From contig NZ_JACARE010000018.1 in assembly GCF_013386765.1 (NCBI RefSeq), positions 516,800 through 580,799 on the forward strand: DNA of 64,000 bases, in the 5' to 3' direction. The stretch comes from Pseudomonas yamanorum. Its GTDB lineage: Bacteria > Pseudomonadota > Gammaproteobacteria > Pseudomonadales > Pseudomonadaceae. A program made the translations under genes and the position numbers. Each line of letters starts with the position of its first letter. The first letter of the stretch is position 1. Positions 1 through 7,673 of the stretch are shown here, in pieces. The notes under the pieces are model-generated. The model saw nothing but the letters and a program-made list of their open reading frames with translations. It was not told the DNA's origin and ran no database searches.

Positions 1-52
1 GAACCCTGTGCTTTGCATCCGTTAACATGCCGGTCTGTTTTCGGGGGCTGCC

Positions 53-835
53 ATGGAATTTCTGCTGTATTTGCTGCTGGGTTCCTGTGCGGGCATGCTC
101 GCGGGGCTGTTCGGCGTGGGCGGCGGCATCATTATTGTGCCGGTGCTGGTGTTCAGTTTCACCTTGCAGGGCTTTGATCCCTCGGTGCTGACCCACCTGG
201 CTGTGGGCACGTCCCTGGCGTCTATTATCTTCACGTCGGTGAATGCGGTGCGTGAGCATCACCGACGCGGCGCGGTGCGCTGGCCGATCTTCGTATGGAT
301 GGCCGTGGGCATCCTGCTGGGCGCAGGCGTCGGCGCGCTGACCGCCGAGGCGATCTCCGGGCCGCATCTACAGAAAATCATTGGTGTATTCGCCCTGGTG
401 ATCGCCGTGCAGATGACCCTGGAGCTCAAGCCCAAGGCCAGCCGCCAGGTGCCGGGCAAGCTGGGCCTGACGTTGGCGGGCGGGGTGATTGGCTGGTCGT
501 CGGCGATTTTCGGTACGGGTGGCGGTTCGTTGACCGTGCCGTTCCTGACCTGGCGCAGCGTGCCGATGCAGCAGGCGGTGGCCACTTCATCGGCCTGCGG
601 CTTGCCGATTGCCCTGGCCAGTGCGTTAAGTTTCATGATTCTGGGCTGGCATGATCCGCTGCTGCCCGATCATAGTCTCGGCTTTGTGTATTTGCCGGCG
701 CTGCTGGGCATTGCCCTGACCAGCATGGTGGCCGCCCGTTTCGGCGCGCGCCTGGCGCACCGGTTGTCGCCGCGCTTGCTCAAGCGGCTGTTCGCCGGGC
801 TGCTGTTTTGCGTAGGGCTGAATTTTTTGCTGTAA
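53..835 (+). CDS. TauE/SafE family membrane permease
   Basis: Integral membrane protein of 260 aa, probably exporting sulfite or another small organosulfur or carboxylate anion. The family signature occurs twice, as expected for its internal duplication: GVGGG at residues 21-25 followed by a VP pair, and GTGGG at 154-158 followed by TVP. The rest is alternating hydrophobic segments with a short basic loop near residue 70 (HHRR). The length is typical. The ATG at 53 follows a G-rich stretch that can serve as a weak ribosome site. It lies 66 bases upstream of lgt on the same strand. The substrate cannot be read from the sequence. Confidence 0.85.
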   Translation: MEFLLYLLLGSCAGMLAGLFGVGGGIIIVPVLVFSFTLQGFDPSVLTHLAVGTSLASIIFTSVNAVREHHRRGAVRWPIFVWMAVGILLGAGVGALTAEAISGPHLQKIIGVFALVIAVQMTLELKPKASRQVPGKLGLTLAGGVIGWSSAIFGTGGGSLTVPFLTWRSVPMQQAVATSSACGLPIALASALSFMILGWHDPLLPDHSLGFVYLPALLGIALTSMVAARFGARLAHRLSPRLLKRLFAGLLFCVGLNFLL

Positions 836-901
836 CGCAGGCTTAATCGCGCACCGGCATGGTCCGATGCGCCATGACTATTGATTTAACGAGGAGTCGC
901 A

Positions 902-1714
902 ATGCTGCCTTACCCGCAGATCAACCCGGTGGCCGTGGCCATCGGTCCGCTGCAAATCCACTGGTACGGGTTGATGTACCTGATCGGCATCGGCGGTGCC
1001 TGGCTGCTGGCTTCCCGGCGCCTGAACCGTTTCGACCCGACCTGGACCAAGGAGAAGCTCTCCGACATGGTGTTCTGGATGTCGATGGGGGTCATCGTCG
1101 GCGGACGCCTGGGGTATGTGCTGTTCTACGACCTGCCAGCCTACATCGCCAACCCGACGCTGATCTTCGAGGTGTGGAAGGGCGGCATGGCGTTCCACGG
1201 CGGGTTTGTGGGCGTGATGATCGCCGCCTGGTGGTTTGGCCGGCGTAACGGCAAGTCGTTCTTCCAGCTGATGGACTTCGTCGCCCCGTTCGTGCCGATT
1301 GGCCTGGGTGCCGGGCGTATCGGCAACTTCATCAACGCCGAATTGTGGGGCAAGCCGAGCGATGTGCCGTGGGCCATGGTGTTCCCGCCGTTCAGCGACC
1401 CGGCGCAGTTGCCGCGGCACCCGTCGCAGCTCTACCAGTTCGCCCTGGAAGGGGTGGCGCTGTTCCTGATCCTTTATATCTTCTCGCGCAAGCCACGCCC
1501 AACCATGGCCGTGTCGGGCATGTTCGCGTTGTTCTACGGGATCTTCCGCTTTATCGTCGAGTTCGTCCGGGTCCCGGATGCGCAGTTGGGCTACCTGGCG
1601 TGGGGCTGGGTGACCATGGGTCAGATTCTCAGCCTGCCGATGATCATCGCCGGCCTGGGCCTGCTGTGGTGGGCTTACAATCGCCCCCAAGGCATCAAGA
1701 ACACCGCGCTTTAA
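902..1714 (+). CDS. lgt: Prolipoprotein diacylglyceryl transferase
   Basis: Inner-membrane enzyme that transfers diacylglyceryl from phosphatidylglycerol to the lipobox cysteine of prolipoproteins, the first step of lipoprotein maturation. The 270-aa protein carries the Lgt signature: AFHGG near 97-101 and GRIGNFINAE at 138-147, plus RHPSQLY at 172-178 and a late FVR segment. Seven hydrophobic segments are recognisable. The ATG at 902 is preceded by a strong GAGGAG site at 891-896. thyA follows after 51 bases, the usual Pseudomonas lgt-thyA arrangement, so the two are probably co-transcribed. Confidence 0.97.
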   Translation: MLPYPQINPVAVAIGPLQIHWYGLMYLIGIGGAWLLASRRLNRFDPTWTKEKLSDMVFWMSMGVIVGGRLGYVLFYDLPAYIANPTLIFEVWKGGMAFHGGFVGVMIAAWWFGRRNGKSFFQLMDFVAPFVPIGLGAGRIGNFINAELWGKPSDVPWAMVFPPFSDPAQLPRHPSQLYQFALEGVALFLILYIFSRKPRPTMAVSGMFALFYGIFRFIVEFVRVPDAQLGYLAWGWVTMGQILSLPMIIAGLGLLWWAYNRPQGIKNTAL

Positions 1715-1765
1715 ATTCGAACGCCGGGGCCCGAGGGTCCCGGCTTCAACGATACAGGTATACAC

Positions 1766-2599
1766 ATGAAGCAATATCTCGAACTACTGAACGATGTCGT
1801 GACCAATGGCCTGACCAAGGGCGACCGCACCGGCACCGGCACCAAGGCCGTGTTTGCCCGTCAGTTTCGGCATAGCTTGGCCGACGGCTTCCCGCTGCTG
1901 ACCACCAAGAAGCTTCACTTCAAAAGCATCGCCAACGAATTGATCTGGATGTTGAGCGGCAACACCAACATCAAGTGGCTGAATGAAAACGGCGTAAAGA
2001 TCTGGGACGAATGGGCCACCGAAGACGGCGACCTGGGCCCGGTGTACGGCGAGCAGTGGACCGCCTGGCCAACCAAGGACGGCGGCAAGATCAACCAGAT
2101 CGACTACATGGTCGAGACGTTGAAGACCAACCCCAACAGCCGCCGCATCCTGTTCCACGGCTGGAACGTCGAGTACCTGCCGGACGAGACCAAGAGCCCT
2201 CAGCAGAACGCCCGCGACGGCAAGCAGGCCCTGCCGCCGTGCCACCTGCTGTACCAGGCGTTTGTGCATGACGGTCACCTGTCGATGCAGTTGTATATCC
2301 GCAGCTCCGACGTATTCCTCGGCCTGCCGTACAACACCGCGGCCCTGGCGTTGCTCACCCATATGCTGGCCCAGCAGTGCGACCTGATCCCTCACGAGAT
2401 CATCGTCACCACGGGCGACACCCATGCGTACAGCAACCATATGGAACAGATCCAGACCCAGCTGGCGCGCACGCCGAAGAAGCTGCCGGAACTGGTGATC
2501 AAGCGCAAACCCGAGTCGATCTACGATTACAAATTCGAAGACTTTGAAATCGTGGGCTACGACGCCGACCCGAGCATCAAGGCTGATGTAGCGATCTGA
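1766..2599 (+). CDS. thyA: Thymidylate synthase
   Basis: Makes dTMP from dUMP using 5,10-methylene-tetrahydrofolate, producing dihydrofolate. The catalytic cysteine is C159 in the LPPCH motif, and the dUMP-binding RSSDVFLGLPYN segment follows. At 277 aa it is longer than the 264-aa E. coli enzyme; the extra residues sit mainly just before the catalytic Cys (about 139-155), a loop insertion seen in other ThyA proteins. The folA product, encoded at 15.1 kb, recycles its dihydrofolate. A REP pair lies just downstream, between this gene and convergent cadR. Confidence 0.98.
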   Translation: MKQYLELLNDVVTNGLTKGDRTGTGTKAVFARQFRHSLADGFPLLTTKKLHFKSIANELIWMLSGNTNIKWLNENGVKIWDEWATEDGDLGPVYGEQWTAWPTKDGGKINQIDYMVETLKTNPNSRRILFHGWNVEYLPDETKSPQQNARDGKQALPPCHLLYQAFVHDGHLSMQLYIRSSDVFLGLPYNTAALALLTHMLAQQCDLIPHEIIVTTGDTHAYSNHMEQIQTQLARTPKKLPELVIKRKPESIYDYKFEDFEIVGYDADPSIKADVAI

Positions 2600-2611
2600 G
2601 ACCGCAGTGTC

Positions 2612-2682
2612 TGCATCGCAGGCAAGCCCGCTCCCACAGTTGAAATGCATTCCCCTGTGGGAGCGGGCTTGCCCGCGATGGC
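2612..2682. repeat. REP pair (BIME), type A
   Basis: Two inverted copies of the roughly 25-base palindromic unit (ATCGCAGGCAAGCC... and its complement GGCTTGCC.GCGAT, flanked by CTCCCAC/GTGGGAG) at 2615-2639 and 2655-2679. They lie between the convergent 3' ends of thyA and cadR and can fold into one long hairpin. Confidence 0.9.
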
Positions 2683-2692
2683 GCCACGCTTC

Positions 2693-3142
2693 TCAATGGC
2701 CGTGGCTCCTGCCCACATGCGAGGGCTCAGCCTCGCTGGCCGCGACACTCCCGCTGACTTCCAGCCGCTGCAAAATCCCGCACTGATCCAGATCCGGCCC
2801 GCCGCCACAGCGTTGGCGCAGGTCGAGCAACTGTTCCTGCAATGCCAGCAGCCCGTCGATCCGCGCCTTGACGTGGTGAATGTGCTCGTCGATCAATGCG
2901 TTCACGCTTTCGCACTGGTCCTGAGGGCTGTCCCGCAGGCCCAGCAGGCTGCGAATCTCCTCAAGCGTCATGTCCAGACTGCGGCAATTGCGGATAAACA
3001 CCAGCCGTTCGGTGTGCGCCTGGGTGTACAGCCGGTAATTACCGTCACTGCGCGCAGGCGGCGGCAGCAGTCCTTCCTTCTCGTAATAACGGATGGTTTC
3101 CACCTGGCAATCCGTCAATTTTGCCAATTCGCCGATCTTCAT
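2693..3142 (-). CDS. cadR: MerR-family Cd(II)/Pb(II)-responsive regulator
   Basis: Metal sensor controlling the divergent cadA. The 149-aa protein starts MKIGELAKLT with an N-terminal MerR winged HTH (about 1-70) and a dimerisation helix (about 75-110). The metal-binding cysteines are C77, C112 and C121; P. putida CadR uses C77, C112 and C119. The C-terminal tail is His-rich (ends HVGRSHGH), as in CadR. The ATG at 3142 is chosen because it begins the conserved MerR fold; an upstream in-frame start at 3202 would add 20 unrelated residues and run through the operator. It probably represses its own transcription and activates cadA by twisting the shared promoter. Confidence 0.93.
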   Translation of the reverse strand: MKIGELAKLTDCQVETIRYYEKEGLLPPPARSDGNYRLYTQAHTERLVFIRNCRSLDMTLEEIRSLLGLRDSPQDQCESVNALIDEHIHHVKARIDGLLALQEQLLDLRQRCGGGPDLDQCGILQRLEVSGSVAASEAEPSHVGRSHGH

Positions 3143-3165
3143 CGCAGCAATCTCCAAAAGGGTGC

Positions 3166-3196
3166 TTGACCCTATAGTGGCTACAGGGTCTTTACT
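3166..3196 (+). promoter_or_regulatory. CadR operator within the cadA promoter
   Basis: A dyad of GACCCT (3168-3173) and AGGGTC (3185-3190) lies between a -35 element TTGACC (3166-3171) and a -10-like TTTACT (3191-3196). The spacer is 19 bases, the over-long spacing typical of MerR-activated promoters. It sits 31 bases upstream of the cadA start and 24 bases upstream of the cadR start, so one site can serve both genes. Confidence 0.75.
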
Positions 3197-3227
3197 TGGC
3201 AACAGGCACCTTTACGGACGCGACAGA

Positions 3228-5498
3228 ATGAGCGACTCCATCCACACCCCGCACAAGCACGACCATGATCATGACCACGCGCACGATCATGGCCCCAAGC
3301 TGCAACCTGTGCAGAAGCACGACCATGGCAGCCATGGTGATTCCTGCTGTTCCAGCAAGGCCGCGCCTGCGCTGGTGAAGCTGACCGAAGCCCCGACAGC
3401 GGGCTCGCGGCTGAGCACCTTCCGCATCGAAGCCATGGACTGCCCCACCGAACAGACGCTGATCCAGAACAAACTGGGCAAGCTCGCCGGCGTGCAGCAG
3501 CTGGAATTCAACCTGATTAACCGCATCCTCGGCGTGACCCACGACCTGCCGACTACTGCGCCGATTGTCGAGGCCATCAAGTCCCTGGGCATGCAGGCAG
3601 ACCCCATCGAAGAAGGCGTGGCCCCGGCCGCACCGCCTGCGAAGAAACACTGGTGGCCGCTGGCTGTGTCCGGTGTCGGTGCCTTGGGCGCCGAAGTGCT
3701 GCACTTCACCAACGCCGCCCCGACGTGGGTGATTGCCCTGGTCGCATTGATCTCGATCTTCAGCGGCGGCCTCACTACCTATAAAAAGGGCTGGATCGCC
3801 CTGAAGAACCTCAACCTGAACATCAACGCCCTGATGAGCATCGCCGTGACCGGTGCGATCCTTATTGGCCAGTGGCCGGAAGCGGCGATGGTGATGTTCC
3901 TGTTCACCGTGGCCGAACTGATTGAGGCCAAATCCCTCGACCGCGCGCGCAATGCCATCAGCGGCTTGATGCAGATGACGCCGGAGCAGGCCACTGTGCG
4001 TCAGGCTGACGGCAGTTGGGTTGAACAAGACGTCAAAGTCATCGAACTGGGCGCCATCGTGCGGGTTCGTCCCGGCGAGCGTATTGGCCTGGATGGCGTA
4101 GTCACCTCCGGCCAGTCCGCCATCGACCAGGCGCCGATCACCGGCGAAAGCCTGCCGATTGAAAAGACCGTGGGCGACAAAGTCTTCGCGGGCACCATCA
4201 ACCAGGCCGGTTCCCTGGAGTACAAAGTCACCGCCGCCGCCAACAACTCCACCCTGGCGCGGATCATCCACGCCGTGGAACAGGCCCAGGGCGCCCGCGC
4301 GCCGACGCAGCGGTTTGTCGACAGCTTCTCGAAAATCTACACCCCTGCAGTGTTCCTCTTTGCCTTGGGTGTGGCCCTGATTCCGCCACTGTTCATGGGC
4401 GGCGTCTGGTTCGACTGGATCTATCGCGCACTGGTGTTACTGGTGGTCGCGTGCCCTTGTGCGCTGGTGATTTCCACTCCGGTGACCATCGTGAGTGGCC
4501 TGGCTGCCGCGGCGCGCAAAGGCATCCTGATCAAAGGCGGCGTGTACCTGGAGGGTGGTTACAAGCTCGACTACCTGGCCCTCGACAAGACCGGCACCAT
4601 CACCCACGGCAAGCCGGTGCAAACCGATTACCTGGCGCTGTTCCCGAACATGCAAGACAGTGCGCCGGCCCTGGCCGCCAGCCTGGCCGGGCGTTCCGAT
4701 CACCCGGTGTCCCTGGCGATCGCCAACGCGGCTGTGGATAAGAATCTCAGCGTGCACACTGTGGATAACTTCGAGGCCCTGACCGGTCGCGGTGTGAAGG
4801 GCGAGATCAACGGCGAAGTCTATTACCTGGGCAACCACCGTCTGGTGGAAGAGCTGAACCTGTGCTCGCCGGCCCTGGAGAAGAAGCTCTTCGCCCTGGA
4901 AAAACAAGGCAAGTCCGTGGTCCTGTTGCTGGACAAGTCCGGCCCGCTGGCGCTGTTCGCCGTGGCCGACACCGTGAAGGACACCAGTCGCGAAGCCATC
5001 CAGCAGTTGCATGACCTGGGCATCAAGACCCTGATGCTTACCGGCGACAACACCCACACCGCCAAGGCGATCGCCGATCAGGTCGGCATCGACCAGGCCC
5101 AGGGCGACCTGTTGCCCACCGATAAACTGCAAGCCATCGAAGCGCTCTACGCCAAGGGCCACCGGGTCGGCATGGTCGGTGACGGCATCAACGACGCCCC
5201 GGCGCTGGCCCGTTCCGAGATCGGTTTTGCCATGGCGGCCGCCGGTACCGACACCGCCATCGAGACCGCCGACGTGGCGCTGATGGACGATGACCTGCGC
5301 AAGATTCCGGCATTCATTCGGCTGTCGCGGCAAACGTCGAGTATCCTCAAGCAGAACATCGCCCTGGCCCTGGTGATCAAGGCGATCTTCCTGGCGGTGA
5401 CCTTCCTCGGAATGGCCACCATGTGGATGGCGGTGTTCGCCGACATGGGCGTGAGCCTGCTGGTGGTGTTCAATGGTCTGCGCCTGTTGCGCAAATAG
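3228..5498 (+). CDS. cadA: Cd/Zn/Pb-exporting P1B-type ATPase
   Basis: Exports Cd(II), Zn(II) and Pb(II) across the inner membrane using ATP. The 756-aa protein opens with a His/Asp-rich metal-binding stretch (residues 9-36), then an HMA domain with MDCPTE (70-75). The P1B CPC motif is C409-P-C411 in a transmembrane helix, the phosphorylated aspartate is D453 in DKTGT, the TGES actuator motif precedes it, an SDHPVS motif marks the nucleotide domain, and GDGINDAP is around 651-658. The start at 3228 follows the shared CadR promoter; an earlier in-frame start at 3093 would read through the operator into cadR. A LysR gene follows 16 bases after the stop. Confidence 0.95.
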   Translation: MSDSIHTPHKHDHDHDHAHDHGPKLQPVQKHDHGSHGDSCCSSKAAPALVKLTEAPTAGSRLSTFRIEAMDCPTEQTLIQNKLGKLAGVQQLEFNLINRILGVTHDLPTTAPIVEAIKSLGMQADPIEEGVAPAAPPAKKHWWPLAVSGVGALGAEVLHFTNAAPTWVIALVALISIFSGGLTTYKKGWIALKNLNLNINALMSIAVTGAILIGQWPEAAMVMFLFTVAELIEAKSLDRARNAISGLMQMTPEQATVRQADGSWVEQDVKVIELGAIVRVRPGERIGLDGVVTSGQSAIDQAPITGESLPIEKTVGDKVFAGTINQAGSLEYKVTAAANNSTLARIIHAVEQAQGARAPTQRFVDSFSKIYTPAVFLFALGVALIPPLFMGGVWFDWIYRALVLLVVACPCALVISTPVTIVSGLAAAARKGILIKGGVYLEGGYKLDYLALDKTGTITHGKPVQTDYLALFPNMQDSAPALAASLAGRSDHPVSLAIANAAVDKNLSVHTVDNFEALTGRGVKGEINGEVYYLGNHRLVEELNLCSPALEKKLFALEKQGKSVVLLLDKSGPLALFAVADTVKDTSREAIQQLHDLGIKTLMLTGDNTHTAKAIADQVGIDQAQGDLLPTDKLQAIEALYAKGHRVGMVGDGINDAPALARSEIGFAMAAAGTDTAIETADVALMDDDLRKIPAFIRLSRQTSSILKQNIALALVIKAIFLAVTFLGMATMWMAVFADMGVSLLVVFNGLRLLRK

Positions 5499-5514
5499 TC
5501 GATGAGAGGATGGT

Positions 5515-6378
5515 GTGCTGAGTGCCGAGCTGAAGGCGTTTTACATGGTCGCCCGCCTGGGCAGTATTACCCAGGCGGCGAAAAAGCTCGGGCTGAGCCA
5601 GCCCACGGTGACCACCCAGATTCGTCACCTGGAAAGCCAGTACTCGGTAGAGTTGTTCTACCGCGGCGGGCGCCGCCTCACCGTCAGCGACGAAGGCGCG
5701 CGGCTGTTGCCGATGGTCAAGGCGCTGTTGCAGCAGGAAGCGGATATCGAGTTTTTCCTGCGCAACAGTGGCCAGGTGCAAGGCGCGTTGAGGATTGCCG
5801 CGACGGCGCCGTATTACATCCTCGACCTGGTCAAAACCTTCCGCGAGCGGCTGCCGCAGGTCGAGGTTTCGGTGGAAATCGGCAACTCCCAGCAAGTGCT
5901 GGAAGCGCTGGATGATTACCGCGTCGACGTCGCCGCCTCATCCCAGTTGCTTGAAGACCCGCGCCTGATTCGCCGGGTGCTGGGCATGGACCCGCTGGTG
6001 CTGGCGGTGCATCGCAACCATCCTCTGGCGGTGCTCGACCATGTACCGCTGACCGCGCTGGCCGGGCACACCTTGCTGATGCGCGAACCGGGCTCCACCA
6101 CCCGCCGATTGACCGAAGAAATGCTGCAGGGTGCCGGCGTGAATTACGGGCCGCTGCTGGAGATCGGCAGCCGGGAATCGATCCGTGAGGCGGTGCTGCG
6201 CAATATCGGCATCAGCATCATTGCCCGTCAGGAAGTGCCCCACGACCCGCAATTGCGTGTGCTGACCATCGAGAATGCCCCGCAGATTCCTGAGTACTTG
6301 TACTGCCTCAAAGAGAGAAAGAGTGCGCGGTTGCCGGCGGCGTTTCTGGGGTTGGCGCAGGAAATGTCGCCGATCTGA
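5515..6378 (+). CDS. LysR-family transcriptional regulator of the phosphonate-type locus
   Basis: 287-aa LysR regulator. Residues 1-60 are the winged HTH (ITQAAKKLGLSQPTVT helix-turn-helix), followed by a LysR substrate-binding domain. It starts at GTG 5515 with an AGAGGA site at 5505-5510; the nearest ATG (5510) hits a stop at once. It lies immediately upstream of, and in the same direction as, an aminophosphonate-type ABC transporter and two oxidative enzymes, which suggests that it controls them in response to a phosphonate. It follows cadA by only 16 bases, so some read-through from the metal operon is possible. The ligand is inferred from context only. Confidence 0.85.
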   Translation: MLSAELKAFYMVARLGSITQAAKKLGLSQPTVTTQIRHLESQYSVELFYRGGRRLTVSDEGARLLPMVKALLQQEADIEFFLRNSGQVQGALRIAATAPYYILDLVKTFRERLPQVEVSVEIGNSQQVLEALDDYRVDVAASSQLLEDPRLIRRVLGMDPLVLAVHRNHPLAVLDHVPLTALAGHTLLMREPGSTTRRLTEEMLQGAGVNYGPLLEIGSRESIREAVLRNIGISIIARQEVPHDPQLRVLTIENAPQIPEYLYCLKERKSARLPAAFLGLAQEMSPI

Positions 6379-6380
6379 AG

Positions 6381-6475
6381 GCGCCATCGCAGGCAAGCCA
6401 GCTCCCACAGTTGGAATGCATTTCGCTGGCCCGACTCGATCAACTGTGGGAGCCGGGCTTGCCCGCGATGGCGCC
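6381..6475. repeat. REP pair (BIME), type A
   Basis: Inverted units GCCATCGCAGGCAAGCCAGC (from 6383) and its complement ending GCGATGGCGCC (6475). They lie between the LysR gene and the transporter operon and probably act as a transcription or mRNA-decay barrier. Confidence 0.9.
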
Positions 6476-6583
6476 GGTCCAGGCAAAACCTTCCTCAAGC
6501 CCTACCCAAATCCACCAATACCACTATCGCCACGTTTTGCCTTTCTGCCACAAGAGGGACGCATTGCCTGCCTAGGATGAGCT

Positions 6584-6598
6584 TCATCAGTTTGATGA
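6584..6598. promoter_or_regulatory. Inverted repeat at the ribosome site of the transporter operon
   Basis: TCATCA-GTT-TGATGA forms a 6-base-arm dyad ending 9 bases before the ATG at 6608; its right arm runs into the GAGG ribosome site. It could be a regulator half-site pair, possibly for the upstream LysR protein, or a small RNA hairpin affecting translation. There is no direct evidence for either. Confidence 0.35.
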
Positions 6599-6607
6599 GG
6601 TGCCTCC

Positions 6608-7672
6608 ATGAACACAGTCCTGAGCAACCCCGGCGCGCCAATGAAAGTGCGCGGTGTACAGAAACGCTTCGGCGCCTTCACCGCGCTGGATAACGTGTCC
6701 CTGGACGTCGCCGCCGGCGAACTGGTGTGCCTGCTGGGCCCGTCGGGCTGCGGCAAGACCACCTTGCTGCGCTGCATCGCAGGTCTGGAGCGTCAGGACA
6801 GCGGCGAGTTGTACCTCGGCGAACGCGACGTTTCCCTACTGGCACCCCAGGCGCGGGACTACGGCATCCTGTTCCAGTCCTACGCGCTGTTTCCCAATCT
6901 CACTGTCGAAGCAAACATCGGCTACGGCCTCACCGGCAGTGGTCGCGATGAAGTGCGCAAGCGCGTCGGGCAGATGCTGGAACTGGTGGGCCTGGTAGGC
7001 AGCGAAAAAAAATACCCCGGCCAACTCTCCGGCGGCCAGCAACAACGTGTAGCCCTGGCCCGCGCGTTGGCACCGGCGCCATCCTTGCTGCTGCTGGACG
7101 AACCCATGTCGGCCCTCGACGCCCGGGTGCGCGAGCATCTGTGCACCGAGCTGCGCCAGCTGCAACGCCGCCTGGGCATCACCACGTTGATGGTCACCCA
7201 CAACCAGGACGAGGCCATGTTGATGGCCGACCGCATCGCCGTGATGAACAACGGCAAGGTCGAGCAATACGCCACGCCCCAGGAAATCTACGACCGCCCG
7301 GCCACGCCGTTCGTGGCCGAGTTTGTCGGCCAGGGCAACTGGCTGCCGTTCAGCCGCAACAGCGCCAGCCACGCCCAGGTCGGCGGGATGAATATGCGCC
7401 TGGCGGACAACGCAGGCGTTGCAAAGTCGGGCCGTCTGTTCTGCCGCCCGGAAGCCATCAGCGTCAACCCGCCGGTGCATGAAGAAAACCTGTTCCCGGC
7501 CAAGGTCCGCGAGATCACCTTCCTCGGCAACCGCTGCCGCATGAGCTTCGAGCTGGACCAACTGCCTGGCCATCCGCTGCTGGCCGAGCTGGCCCCGGAA
7601 GCCATGCCGCGCCTCGGCGCCCAGGACATCTGGGTCGCGCTGCCCCCGCGCAGCCTGCAGGTGTTTGCCTGA
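6608..7672 (+). CDS. 2-aminoethylphosphonate-type ABC transporter ATPase
   Basis: 354-aa cytoplasmic ATPase powering uptake of a phosphonate, most likely 2-aminoethylphosphonate. It has Walker A GPSGCGKTT at 44-52, a Q-loop in LFQSYALFPN, signature LSGGQQQR, Walker B LLLLDEP and an H-loop in VTHNQDEA. A C-terminal regulatory (TOBE-like) domain follows residue 240, giving the length of PhnT-like and spermidine/Fe-importer-type subunits. The stop is separated by one base from the permease start. The assignment rests on the composition of the operon, since the ATPase alone does not give the substrate. Confidence 0.83.
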   Translation: MNTVLSNPGAPMKVRGVQKRFGAFTALDNVSLDVAAGELVCLLGPSGCGKTTLLRCIAGLERQDSGELYLGERDVSLLAPQARDYGILFQSYALFPNLTVEANIGYGLTGSGRDEVRKRVGQMLELVGLVGSEKKYPGQLSGGQQQRVALARALAPAPSLLLLDEPMSALDARVREHLCTELRQLQRRLGITTLMVTHNQDEAMLMADRIAVMNNGKVEQYATPQEIYDRPATPFVAEFVGQGNWLPFSRNSASHAQVGGMNMRLADNAGVAKSGRLFCRPEAISVNPPVHEENLFPAKVREITFLGNRCRMSFELDQLPGHPLLAELAPEAMPRLGAQDIWVALPPRSLQVFA

Positions 7673-7673
7673 G

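Noticed and set aside
1784..2650. 288-codon open frame antisense to thyA
   Set aside because: thyA is certain; the antisense frame is a codon-bias shadow.
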